From Rhyacophila brunnea (taxonomy: Eukaryota > Arthropoda > Insecta > Trichoptera > Rhyacophilidae): a stretch of 64,000 nt of DNA. The notes below the pieces were generated by a model, which had not been told where the DNA came from, did not search any database, and saw nothing but the letters and a program-made list of their open reading frames with translations. The translations under genes were made by a program, and so were the position numbers. Positions 44,612 to 55,254 of the stretch are shown here, one piece after another. Each line of letters opens with the position of its first letter. The stretch's first letter is position 1. The stretch lies in assembly GCA_022495005.1 (NCBI GenBank), contig JAGYXB010000176.1, positions 930,001 to 994,000 on the forward strand, written 5' to 3'.

Positions 44612-44990
44612 TATCCGGAAATTTGTACGTAAACAGTTCACCGCAGTACGTGAAACATGAGTTCGTGTAACATTTAATCAAATGACGAGTTCTTCGTTGA
44701 ACATTTCACCATGGAGTATATTTGTACGTATGCTACAACATGTGGCAAATTTTATGAGATGTCTTTACTAGGTTATGTTAGGTTTGGGTTAATCTAATTA
44801 TTGTAACAGAACTATTTGCAAACTATGCCGCATTTTGTAAGATATGTACAAATGTATTCCACGGTGAAATGTTCAACGAAGACTTGTCGTTTGATAAAAT
44901 GTTATACGAACTCATGTTTCACGTACTGCGGAGCACGAATAAGTGTCTCACGATGAACTGCATACGTACAACTTACATGTAACCGTCTTC
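44612..44990. mobile_element. Foldback MITE, family F, copy 1
   Basis: The left arm ACGTGAAACATGAGTTCGTG then GACGAGTTCTTCGTTGAACA pairs with the right TGTTCAACGAAGACTTGTCG then CACTGCGG-type end over about 85 bp. TCCGGAAATTTGTACGTAA starts the element. The centre has GGTTATGTTAGGTTTGGGTT. A second copy is at 59866-60270 and a terminal fragment (TCCGGAAATTTGTACGTA) at 53523. Confidence 0.85.
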
Positions 44991-45840
44991 ATTGATTTAT
45001 GTTCCAATACATCTTTGATATTAAATTTCTGTACGCCGGATATAATATTGGTACTCGAACAGACGATGTTCATCAAAATTAAACTGTTGTACTAACGTTG
45101 AACGTTTCTCTCCACCACATCTTGCTACGTCTCTTCACCCGTTAGGAAGAAGTTATAACATTGCGCAACGAGCGTTAGGCACTATTAAAAGATTTTTTTT
45201 TTTAAATAATAGCTGCGAGTATTTTAATTCTGTTTATTGAAGTGCTTTTGGATACACAATATTTTTTGTTTTTTCGTTCGAGTACGCACTGCTCAAGCCT
45301 GTTCATCTGAAACAGGTGAGCCACGGGAAGCAAGACAGGGAACCTTTTTTAGATTTATTAAAAACTTTAAATGTTTTTTTTATTTTTTAGATTTTTATTC
45401 AGAAACCTTCACAGGTGTGCGCACAATAATTCAACAAAGTTTCATAGCAATCGGATGAATGGTATAGGAACGCATATGGGACAAACAAAAAAACAAAAAT
45501 TCATTAAATTAAGTGAATTTATTTTTTTACATAGTGTATAGATTAAACTACGCTCATTTCTGAATGCAAAAATAATATCATTTTGCGCGCTACTGTCGGC
45601 GCGTTAAGGTCCCACGCGCTAAAGTCGGGGTGCCAAATTTAACATAGAAACATAGTAGTTTCCATATAAAGTTGTCAAACTTTTTGTTACTTCTTCTACA
45701 AAGTAGTGATTTTTACCTTTCGCACACAGAATTAATGTTCTTAGGTTTAAATTGAAGACGTCACCGAGTAACGTTATAATAATTATGAGACATTTGGCGA
45801 TTTTACAGGAGCAAAAAGAAACTGTTTAATTTTATTTATC
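44991..45840. other. Intron with a probable repeat 3' end
   Basis: TTTCATAGCAATCGGATGAA followed by GGACAAACAAAAAAACAAAA at 45441-45497 resembles the ends of common insect interspersed repeats. The remainder is unrecognised. Confidence 0.4.
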
Positions 45841-46530
45841 TAATGGTTGTTGATCGGGCCAACCTTCTACCAACACCAAGTATACTCCAAAACCTCGAAA
45901 CAGTCGACGAGTTTGTATATCTGGGATCGACCATCAGTGGAGAGGGCGGATGCGAAGCGAAAATAAGAAGGCGCACACAGATTGCAAAAAATGCGATGAT
46001 ACGCCTTACCACGAAGGTGGGGATCGGGGAATTTCGATTGCCACAAAAATTATGCTTGTGCAAACATTCGTGTTCTCGATATTTCTATACGGAGTCGAGT
46101 CATGGACCCTGAAGGCAAGAAAACGGAAGGCAATTGATGCCTTTGAGATGTGGTGTTGGCGCCGAATGCTTCGCATTTCTTGGACGAAGCACAGGACGAA
46201 CCAGTCAATCATCTAGAGACTGAAGATAAAGGAACGGCTCTCGACGATATGTCTGAGAAGAATTCTGCAGTTTTTGACATATTGTCAGGCGCGGACTGGA
46301 CAACCTGGAGAGATTGGTAGTTTTGGGTAGCCCCCAGGGAAGGTGAAGCAGAGGAAGAGCATCTGCGCAATTGAGTGACCAAGTGAAAGAGCTGACTGAG
46401 GGCTCCATCCATTCTGCCCTGAGAGAAGCGGAAGATCGAGAAGGATGGAAAGTATTGGTCGCTCAAAGGATGGCGAAATTTAAATGTGGTCACGATCCTC
46501 AGCCATGAGTGCACGACCAAGAAAAGAGAA
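45841..46530 (+). pseudogene. LINE family C, C-terminal fragment, copy 1
   Basis: Plus-strand frames give VDEFVYLGSTISGEGGCEAK, then VFSIFLYGVESWTLKARKRK and FEMWCWRRMLRISWTKHRTN, the connector and C-terminal part of an insect non-LTR reverse-transcriptase protein. The frames shift near 46010 and a stop interrupts near 46213. The end GTGCACGACCAAGAAAAGAG is a short A/G-rich tail. The start coincides with that of the second copy at 55387. Confidence 0.85.
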
Positions 46531-47755
46531 TGGTGGAAAAAACACTATTTAATGTGTGTTTTTATTATGTATATTATATATTACAATATTACATCAAATT
46601 TTATATTTACATTAAGTCAACAGAACCCGAAATATCCCACCCAACATAATTCGGGTGACACCTTCAATCATTAGCCAATATTATCATAACCTCAGTAAAA
46701 ACACTCGTTTAATTAATATCGACAAAACCGGTATTTCGTACATATGAAAAAAACCGTTTTTCATTTACTCTGATTTTCGACCCCTAATGGCGTTCTTTTC
46801 AAAAACGACGCCAAAAAAACGGCGCCCATAAATTGGCGAGCGCCGTTATCTTTAAATCGCAATCAGCCATTGAACGGCTATAGAGACGGGATACGGGAAA
46901 CTTATCTGTGAGGCGGCTGTCTCTGCTTCCGCTGGCGGGAAAAATAAAATAATGGCCCCCGAGAAGCAGGGCTTTCCCCGGATTTATTTCGGGTCAAGCG
47001 AGCTTATCGTGGGTTCAGACTGCTTCTTATGTGGATGGAAACAGACAGACTTAAGTTGGAGCATATGTCTTGCACAGACGTAATGCGATATTAAGATCAA
47101 AACTATTGCACAGTGTTTTCTTGCAATATTATATTATATATATAAATTTACATTTTCCAAAACTTTGATGCCGAAAATTCGCGCAGATATTTTGTATAGT
47201 TCCATTTTCAAAAACATTATTGTTGTGGTAATTACTTAAAATAATGGGGAACATTTTCCAAAGCATGTATAAGGTTTATTATAAGGTTATAGGAGGCATT
47301 CTGAGAATTTGATAACGTCATTAATTATGGAAATACATACATACGTAAAAGATTTTCTTTGGTAATCGTAAAAATATACAACAAAATTAGGTACTAATTC
47401 TATAAAGAGACTTTGGACAATCTTTTTGAGTTATTTTACATGATAGACATTCCCAAATATAATATACAACAGCATAAATTTCTTAACTAATAACTAACAA
47501 GACTTTAAATATTATTTTGCATGTCCTTGGACGGACTTACCATCTAATATGATACTATTTTTGTACTGATTTCATTCAGTTTAGTAATTTCGTATAATAT
47601 AAAATATTCATCGACATAAAACGTACCAATTTGACAGAAGTTTTATTAGGAAGGGTTCTGTGTCTTTTAAAATAAATTCTCTGGTAAATCTAAAGATTTC
47701 GAAGAAAACTTTGTCCCAAGGGTTAAACACAATAAAGTATATAATTTTCAATACT
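46531..47755. other. Intron with a GC-richer island
   Basis: 46790-47060 is clearly GC-richer (AGAAGCAGGGCTTTCCCCGG, GGCGGCTGTCTCTGCTTCCG). It resembles none of the repeats here and carries no long frame, so it could be an intronic regulatory block or an unrecognised old element. The rest is AT-rich. Confidence 0.4.
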
Positions 47756-47941
47756 TAAGGTCATCATTAACCTGAATCTATCTACTGCTGAATGAGGGTC
47801 TCTCCGAGCTGATTCCACCTCGCTGGGTCCAGTGCATTGCGTTGCCACGCAATTCAGCAGAACTTAACCATTTCATTGATCCAGCGGTCTCAAAGTCTAA
47901 CTTGTGAACGTTTTGTACCTTTTGGGTACCACTGGATGACT

Positions 47942-49198
47942 TCTTCTTCTTTCTTTCTTTGCCCATATCCGCCCCTTAACTGGAGCATATGGACACCACG
48001 CGGCGCCTCCAAGAATCCCTGTCGCTCGCCAGTCTTCTTGCTTCGTTCCAGGTCAAACCAGCATCCCGTGGCTCCGCCGTATACACTCTATAGATTGTAT
48101 TTAGCGGCCTTCCAGGACGCCGGAATCCGGTCGGCTTGAAGAACAGGCAAGCCAGGTTAAAGTTCTCTTCTGGCATCCGCAGCACGTGGCCGAGCCAGGT
48201 CCAACGTCGCCTTTTCACTTTCAGCGTGATGAGAGGCTGCTTGGTACGTTCTCTTATCTCCTCGTTGCTCCTAAAGTCATACCGCACACCCAGTATTCGT
48301 CGCAAACATCTGTTTTCGAAACTCAGTATACGGTTGCTCTGAGCCTTCGTAAGGTGCCATGATTCGCTACCGTAAAGCAGCACCGTCAGAATACAAGCGT
48401 CGAATAGGCGGCATTTGGTTTTGACCGAGTACAATCGTGAGTCCCAGACATTTTGCATCGAGTTGAATGTTGCTCCAGCCATTCCCATTCGGATAGCGAG
48501 CTCTTTCTGCAAAATGCCATCTCCCGTGATGTGTACCCCCAGGTACTTGAAGCTGTCGACGCACTCGATGCTCTGTCCATCGCTAATCAGAGGGAAATCT
48601 GGATCAGGACAGGTGCTATTGCACAAGACGTTGGTTTTCTTCGCGTTGATTTTCAAACCAACGCGAGAGGAGTTGTTATGCAACCTGTCGATTGTCTCTT
48701 GAATGCCCTCGATTGAGTTGTCGAATAGGACAGCATCATCGGCGTATTCCAGGTCGCATAGCTTCACCGTGGGAGTAACAGGTATGCCTCGGTTGGGTGG
48801 TATTGACTTCCATAGTATGAAGTCAAAGAGAATGATAAAGAGAAACGGTGCAAGGACACAGCCCTGTCTGACTCCGGTCGTGACCCCGAACCATTCCGTG
48901 ACAGTGTCTCCAATTCTGACACAGCATTCGCTATTCTCGTGCAGGCTTTTGATTATGGCAATGATCTTGGGAGGGATCCCGTATGCTCCCAGTATCATCC
49001 AGAGGGAGGGGCGGTGCGGACTGTCGAAAGCCTTCTCATAATCCACAAAACAGCAGGCCATCGGACTTTTCAACTCATGGCTCTGCTGGAGAAGACATCG
49101 AAGGTTGTGGATTTGGTCTGCACACGCTCGACCAGGTAGAAACCCGGCTTGGTTTTTCCTGAGGACGTGCATTATTGGGTCCCTTATTCTCATCAAAA
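47942..49198 (-). mobile_element. LINE family B, 5'-truncated insertion
   Basis: 1257 bp bounded by an 8-bp target duplication GGATGACT (47934-47941, 49199-49206). The minus-strand 3' end carries an AAAG/AAG-rich tail (TTCTTCTTCTTTCTTTCTTT on plus), the mark of target-primed reverse transcription. It is truncated inside the reverse-transcriptase coding region. Confidence 0.93.
47976..49196 (-). CDS. LINE reverse transcriptase, partial (406 codons)
   Basis: An uninterrupted minus-strand frame covering most of a non-LTR reverse transcriptase. Visible motifs are AGFLPGRACADQIHNLRCLL (residues 17-36), CFVDYEKAFD with the first catalytic Asp near residue 52, GVRQGCVLAP (109-117), the polymerase box LEYADDAVLF (YADD at 151-154), VGLKINAKKT, FKYLGVHI, and a C-terminal tail with LLYGSESWHLTKAQ and RRWTWLGHVLRMPE. 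The style resembles RTE-like or jockey-like insect LINEs. The endonuclease half is missing because of 5' truncation, and the Met at 49196 is only the first one inside the fragment. The stop at 47976 is the natural C-terminus. It copied its own RNA at the insertion site; this piece is inert. All catalytic residues are kept, so the insertion is fairly recent. Confidence 0.9.
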   Translation of the reverse strand: MMRIRDPIMHVLRKNQAGFLPGRACADQIHNLRCLLQQSHELKSPMACCFVDYEKAFDSPHRPSLWMILGAYGIPPKIIAIIKSLHENSECCVRIGDTVTEWFGVTTGVRQGCVLAPFLFIILFDFILWKSIPPNRGIPVTPTVKLCDLEYADDAVLFDNSIEGIQETIDRLHNNSSRVGLKINAKKTNVLCNSTCPDPDFPLISDGQSIECVDSFKYLGVHITGDGILQKELAIRMGMAGATFNSMQNVWDSRLYSVKTKCRLFDACILTVLLYGSESWHLTKAQSNRILSFENRCLRRILGVRYDFRSNEEIRERTKQPLITLKVKRRRWTWLGHVLRMPEENFNLACLFFKPTGFRRPGRPLNTIYRVYTAEPRDAGLTWNEARRLASDRDSWRRRVVSICSS

Positions 49199-49494
49199 GG
49201 ATGACTAATCCAGCGATTTTCTCTTCTTCGAGATACGTGTCCAGTTCATTTCAACTTAAGGTTTTTAACAAACTCTATTACATCGCAAACCCATGTCTTT
49301 TTTCTTATCCAATCATTCTTCTTTTTGTCATTTCGCGTTATGCCCAGCATGCACCTCTCTATACAAATATTTATGTTTTTACGCCCGGTATTCGATTCAA
49401 TCTACTTCACAATTTACTTTTGACGTCAATTGTTGAAAATTTTTATTCGATAGGACCAATAAAAATAGGTATATAATAAAAGTGGCGTTGTCAG

Positions 49495-49930
49495 CGTATA
49501 CTGGGGAGTGTCAAGAAACATGTACTTATGCAGTTCGCAGTATCACATCATATCGTGAAATGTTATATCGGAAATATATGGCCGTATATTCAAGACCATC
49601 CAAGGTCATATATAGTACTGAGATAAAATTCATGTCTAAATAAAACACGGTTCTTGTCGGTTTACAGAAATTCAGCAATAAAAAAAATTAGAAAATAGCC
49701 GATATACTGTTTTTTTTTTGTTAAGCTAGGTTAGGTTGGATTTTCATTCTTGAATTCATGAATTTTGCCAAAATCAGCTATGGAAACTGAATTGATGTTC
49801 ATATTGAATCTAATAAAATTGGAGACCGTATAGTTTACGCTCATCTCTTTCCAATAAAAAGCTCACAGCGAACTGTGGTACGGTGTAATATTTTATGTAC
49901 AATTTACTGAAGTTACAAAAACTATTAGTT
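49495..49930 (+). repeat. Interspersed repeat with telomere-like core
   Basis: Reverse match to 5740-6230: ATATATGGCCGTATATTCAA, AATTCATGTCTAAATAAAAC, GAAAATAGCCGATATACTG, then GCTAGGTTAGGTTGGATTTT and CTCTTTCCAATAAAAAGCTC. A decayed relative of the hairpin group. Confidence 0.55.
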
Positions 49931-50224
49931 TCTGTAAGATCACATTATACTTTGGTTGAATCACTTAAAAATTACTGATGACTGCGCCGTCTCTTCGCCT
50001 TCTATGAGTTTTACGCCTAATAAACTGTGGCATGCTCTAAATTTGGCATGATGCCTTGATGGACTTCAATGCTAAGTAAGTAACTTCGGTCAAGTCAATA
50101 ATATGAAAAAGAATCTACTCTCCACTGCATTCCGCAATAACATCCCAATTCGTAATAACGAATCGGGAAAACTGGCCGTTGGACAGACTAGAGAAGCATC
50201 TTTCAAATAACAGGACGTGGAGAC

Positions 50225-51325
50225 TAGGGATTGCAATACCGAATAAAAATATCAATACCGGTTTTTCAGTATTTCTTATTGAATACCGGTATTAATACCG
50301 GTATTTCTTAAACATTAAAAAAAAACAGAAAAAGGTGCTTATCAATAAAAATATAGCTATTAAAATCTTTTAAAAATATTATTTTATAGCAAAAACCTAC
50401 ATACCTACAATTATTATGTTGACATTTAAAATATGTATTGATCATAATAATTGTAGAACTAGTGATTTTTTACATATAATTAGAATATATTGATAATTTT
50501 AACAAAAGCCCTCAAAAGTTCATCAAGTGCAAATAAGTCCGGCTGCAGGAAAAGCTTCTTACACAGTGTCACAGATGTTTCTTTTGGCTATATCCGCCCC
50601 TTAGCTGGAGCATATGGACACCACGCGGCGCCTCCAAGAATCCCTGTCGCTCGCCAGTCTTCTTGCTTCGTTCCAAGTCAAACCAGCATCCCGTAGCTCA
50701 GCCGTATACACTCTGTAGATTATATTTAGCGGCCTTCCAGGTCGCCGGAATCCGGTCGACTTAAAGAACAGGCAAGCCAGGTTAAAGTTCTTTTCTGGCA
50801 TCCGCAGCACGTGGCCCAGCCAGGTCCAACGTTGCCTCTTCACTTTCAGCGTGATGAGAGGCTGCTTGGTGCGTGCTCTTATCTCCTCGTTGCTCCTAAA
50901 GTCATACCACCGCACACCCAGTATTCGTCGCAAACATCTGTTTTCGAAGCTCAGTATACAGTTGCTCTGAGCCTTCGTAAGGTGCCATGATTCGCTACCG
51001 TAAAGCAGCACTGTCAGAATGCAAACGTCGAATAGGCGGCATTTGTCACAGATGTTTTCTATTTAGAAATTTTATGATAATATTACATGCGACAGTTACT
51101 TATATAAATTTATTTCATGAAATTTGGTTTAATATTTTTTCACCTCTGTTAGATTCACTCAACATATTTGCATTTTAGCAGCACATAACTTATAATTGAT
51201 TTTCAAAAACACGAGTGTGCTTTCTTAATACCGAAAATTCCGGTATTTTGGATTTTTAAAACCAGTATTTCGGTATTGATAAATACTGGAATACCGGTTT
51301 TGAAATACCGGTATTGCAATCCCTA
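50225..51325. mobile_element. hAT-type MITE (ataccggtat family), complete
   Basis: Ends TAGGGATTGCAATACCG (50225) and CGGTATTGCAATCCCTA (51309-51325). 8-bp flanks GTGGAGAC (50217-50224) and GTGAAGAC (51326-51333) differ at one base. Subterminal palindromes ATACCGGTATT repeat several times at both ends. A LINE fragment (50581-51043) sits inside; without it the element is about 620 bp. Confidence 0.88.
50581..51043 (-). pseudogene. LINE family B, short insertion in the MITE
   Basis: 463 bp, flanked by a perfect 14-bp target duplication TGTCACAGATGTTT (50567-50580, 51044-51057). The minus-strand frame 51011-50601 gives LLYGSESWHLTKAQ, LRRILGVRWYDFRSNEEIR and RRRVVSICSS, the C-terminus of the LINE B protein. 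Strongly 5'-truncated. It differs from the 47.9-kb copy at scattered bases. Confidence 0.93.
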
Positions 51326-51530
51326 GTGAAGACACACAATTAGTCAGTGTTTGATTATATTATACCAACTTACTATACTAGCATATTCTATCATTCAATC
51401 TCATTCATATATTTATTTATTCCAGTACAATATTGTGGCAATATTTTTTTTGGCCAGTCTGTAACATAATAATATACTATGGAACTAAAATGTAATAAAG
51501 TTGATATTTATATTTTACTTTGGTGACAAT

Positions 51531-53312
51531 AATTCGCGACCCGAGAACTACAAGGTTCTAAGTGTCGATTTTTGGCCAAACTAAAGTAATGATGAGGAAG
51601 TCTTCCAAGTCACATTATCTACATAATATATTAATATGAAGTCGATATTTCTTATATTTTTTCATTAAACCCCAATACTACCGAGTTCTATGTGCACTTT
51701 ACACAATATCTGGGATACTACAGAGTTCTATCATAATCTAAAAAGATCCGTCGTTCTACAAAGTTCTATGTGATTTGACATTTCGCGGTTGTGGAAACAT
51801 TTAAAGCTGTTAAAATGGTTTTAATTTCAATATGAAGAGTAAAATATTGTTGTTTTGTATTTTCAATTTATTATTACGACTTCATGCAGTGTCTTTAACT
51901 ATATAAACCACGAGTATTTACATAAACTACTATAGCTTCGAGATACATAACCTCAAAAAAATGTTTCGTGATATTTGATATCAACAGTAAATTTTGAACT
52001 TACTTCTAGATGAATTATAATATTATGAAACGTAAGTAAGCTTCAATTATATTATCTTATTTTTTTTAAATTTTGTTACAAACGCCGTTACAGTTACATA
52101 TTCACAAACCGTTAATTATAATTTACATAATTAATTGTTTTCATAATTTGAATGTCGAACGAACATTGTACATTTTATTCTTCGACCTTTTGTTAATAAT
52201 AATGTCTAAATATTAATAGTATTGCATTCATTGACTTTTCAGGTTTAATCTGTGGATCTATTCTATACTTATCGACCGCTAAAGTGATAAAGTGATAAAT
52301 ATTATCAAACTTAGGGTAGGTTTAACAGCACCTCTCTTGCTTATTGCAACAATTATAACCAACATATTGCAATTGTTACACTTTATACATACTTTGATAT
52401 AAACCTATCCTAAGTTTTGTAATATTTATCACTTTATCGGTCGATTAGTATAGAATAGACCCACTTACAGTGATATAAATGTTTGAGATGTCTCAAATCT
52501 CAGTAGATGAGGTGAAGAAATGGATATGTATTATACCATCCATATTCCTGAGAATTTCCTAGAGATTGAGTATATTAATTATACAATATCATTATGATAC
52601 TCGTATTATGATGTAATGATGGATCTGAAAGATATGCCTCTTCTTGGCTTGAAGTTTATTCTAAAACTGAGGCGAATAATTATTTAATAGAAGATTTTTT
52701 ACACAACATTCCCTCAGCCATTAGTAACAACAATCGTGTATAAAAAATTAAGAGAACAGACCAGTTGAAATTGAACCATCAACATTGGGCTTGTTGCATC
52801 AACAATAGTTTTGTATTTTATATTATATTTTCAACATATTTTTCATTTTAAAATGGTAATAAACACAAAATAGAAAAAAATATTTAAGTTTTTCCGAATT
52901 TCCCATTTTCCCAAAAATTTCCATACATTTTCTCCGGAAAAAAATATTATATTCGATAACTTTCAAGAATTTTATTTATTTTTAGATGAATAGTGAAACT
53001 ATGTATCCTGAATCACTAGGATTTCCATACAAATTTCAGTTAGAACCTTGTAGTAAAGGCGATTTGTTTGAGTTTCAGGTGGACATGGTTCTAACTGAAT
53101 TTATGACATGTAAAATTAGCTATTAAAAACTAGTTTTAACGTAGTTTTTTTTGACAGGTACACCATAGCAGTACCATCATTGATATATTCAATCAAAAAA
53201 ATAATTGAAAACATTCACAATTTACAAAATACAAGCGTTCAAAACTTCAACAGCCCATAACTTTTTTGCTGCAGTTGTCCACTTAGAACCCTGTAGTTCT
53301 CGGGTCGCGAAT
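51531..53312. mobile_element. Non-autonomous DNA transposon with 34-bp inverted ends
   Basis: Left AATTCGCGACCCGAGAACTA continuing CA(A)GGTTCTAAGTG. The right end is the complement (CACTTAGAACCCTGTAGTTC, TCGGGTCGCGAATT, 53279-53312), one mismatch. The motif CTAC(A/C)NNGTTCTA repeats at about 51548, 51676, 51715 and 51756, and in reverse near 53043 and 53290: subterminal repeats of the sort transposases bind. TACTTTG(G/A) at 51515 and 53313 may be a target duplication. No transposase frame. Confidence 0.75.
52254..52463. mobile_element. MITE with GG(A/G)TCTATTCTATAC ends
   Basis: Inverted arms of about 65 bp: GGATCTATTCTATACTTATC and GATAAATATTATCAAACTTA against the complementary CTAATCGACCGATAAAG-type right arm ending TATAGAATAGACCCA. 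Shares its terminus with 27869-28170. Lies inside the larger transposon 51531-53312. Confidence 0.78.
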
Positions 53313-53822
53313 TTACTTTGACGATACGTTTGCGCAATTTGTAGTTTGATACTTTGCATACTAAAAACAGTGGTAGTATACAAAGCTTGCATTTTGATAC
53401 ATTTATTGATTTTCTTTTTCTCGTATGGCGGCGGGGTGCGGAATACAACACAAAAATACTCACTGAATCACAACCACATACAGACATTGGTATTATTATT
53501 TGATGCAGTTTTTATTATTTGTGTCCGGAAATTTGTACGTACTATGCAGTTGGCCGTCAGATGTTGTCACGTCAGATCATAAATATTCATGTCTAAATAA
53601 AATACATAATAAATTACAAGAAAACTGGTGAATAAATTATAAATACAATCACATCGTAGGTAAAAACTGGATTTGCGCCAATCACAAGATTTGACAATGT
53701 TATTAAACATACATAATTTTAAAAATACTTTAGATAATAATCACATAATCACCTGTAAAAACGTCTGAGTAAAATACATTCAATTGATGCAAATTTAGTG
53801 GACATTGGTTTTTTGAAATTGA
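53313..53822. other. AT-rich intron with a foldback scrap
   Basis: TCCGGAAATTTGTACGTAC at 53523 is the end of foldback family F. No other feature. Confidence 0.45.
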
Positions 53823-54163
53823 TACTTTTAGAATATATCAGAACACGATGCCAATTCATTATTTTAATACTTTTAGCCATCTTTAAGTAGAATTGAATTC
53901 ATTTTCAGGTAATTCTGTTTTGTATAAAAAGTTATTTCGGAAGAAATCCGTAAAAAGTAAAACACTATTTTTGGTTGCTAGAGGGGTCTGGGGTCCTAGT
54001 TAATAAATTATTAATATATAACTACGTGCGTTACTATGGAAATCAATATGACATTTCAATATTCTATCTTCGTTTAAGCTAGTCAAGTCAAGTTTATATG
54101 ATTCAAAAGAAAATTAAAAAACGTTGTATATAAAAAGTTTTTTTTATCTTGTAATTATTTTAT
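53823..54163 (+). mobile_element. MITE, ACAACG family, copy 6 (left-truncated)
   Basis: Starts within the family at TTTTAGAATATATCAGAACA and runs to AACGTTGTATATAAAAAGTT and the TTGTAATTATTT end. The first 100 bp or so of the element are missing. Confidence 0.75.
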
Positions 54164-55254
54164 GATATTAAGTAGACAGTAAAAAAATCGCGCGTCGTTG
54201 GATTGGATACCGCCCTTCGAGCTCCTTCTGCTTCAGTAAAAACGTGGGAAATTTGAAACGTATAAAAATTAACTGACCTTATAGTATAATATTATAATCA
54301 TTATAATATCAGTTGAAAAGTCTTATCGATGGAATATATTTATTATCACGGTGACACCGTGAAGCAAGGTGATTTTGAAAGTCGTGCCATACTTCAAAGC
54401 ACTGAAATTTTCTTAATAATTATTAAGTTTAATGATGAAGAATAGTCTACGCCTTGATTAAAAAATTGATGAAATATTGTACGCAATTTAATTTTAATCT
54501 TGCCTCGTCTGGGCAGAGCAATCAATTGTGCTGAACAGACTCGCCGTGTCGTACAAGGGCCGAGAAATTAATCAGAATTAAAAACGAGAGAGTTCGCAGT
54601 TTGGTTTATCTTGTTCCTTCTTACGGTGAGACTTTTCTTATTTTTTTTTGTTCCTACGCGCAATGTCAGATTTGTTTTACAAGAAAATAATCAGAGCTAA
54701 CTCTCGTGACTCTTTTGAAAAGGTTACGTAAATGTCATTCAAAAAAGACAATTGAAAACATGTTAAAGTTGGCGACGCCTGGTTGTTTAATTAGTTTTTA
54801 TGCCTAATACATAAAGTAATATTATACTAAAAGACTACAGATTTACGAAACAGATAAAGATGCGATGTGAGTGAAGTGTTGTATCTTTAAAATATATTAT
54901 TTTAATAATTACGATGACATCACGAAAACTTTAAGAAATGTGTCGCTAGATTTCAAAATCAGCCAAGTCCCATAATAGATGAATAGGAGAAAAACAGTTT
55001 TTTGTTTTCTCAAATACACAGTCACAAGGGTGAAAGTTTATAAATTATTATTTCGAGTAAAGAATATTTAAAATTAATAAATGCCACGTTTTAATAATGC
55101 AGAAATTTTAGAAAGCAGTAGTTCTTTAGCAATTCACAAAAAAGTCAAAAATACCTAAAGGTAGACTTGGCTGGTTTTGAAATGTAGCGACACAAATATA
55201 TTTATTTTTAAGGCTGTATTAACAGATTTTTTTCTTTAAATTAATTAACTACTT
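54164..55254. other. Intron sequence, not obviously repetitive
   Basis: 54480-54610 (TCTTGCCTCGTCTGGGCAGA, GAGAAATTAATCAGAATTAA) is less AT-rich and not shared with other parts of the window, so it may be conserved intronic sequence. No exon frame with splice sites found. Confidence 0.4.

Larger units (their letters stand above)
47756..49380 (-). pseudogene. LINE family A fragment, split by a younger LINE
   Basis: The parts 47756-47941 and 49199-49380 together match the LINE A fragment 39284-39632 in order (CCTGAATCTATCTACTGCTG, GTACCACTGGATGAC; then TTCTCTTCTTCGAGATACGT, ATTTCGCGTTATGCCCAGCA). The LINE B insertion lies between them. More diverged than the copy beside exon c. Confidence 0.85.

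Noticed and set aside
48703..49476. Plus-strand frames over the LINE B/LINE A region
   Set aside because: They are antisense shadows of the minus-strand reverse-transcriptase coding sequence.
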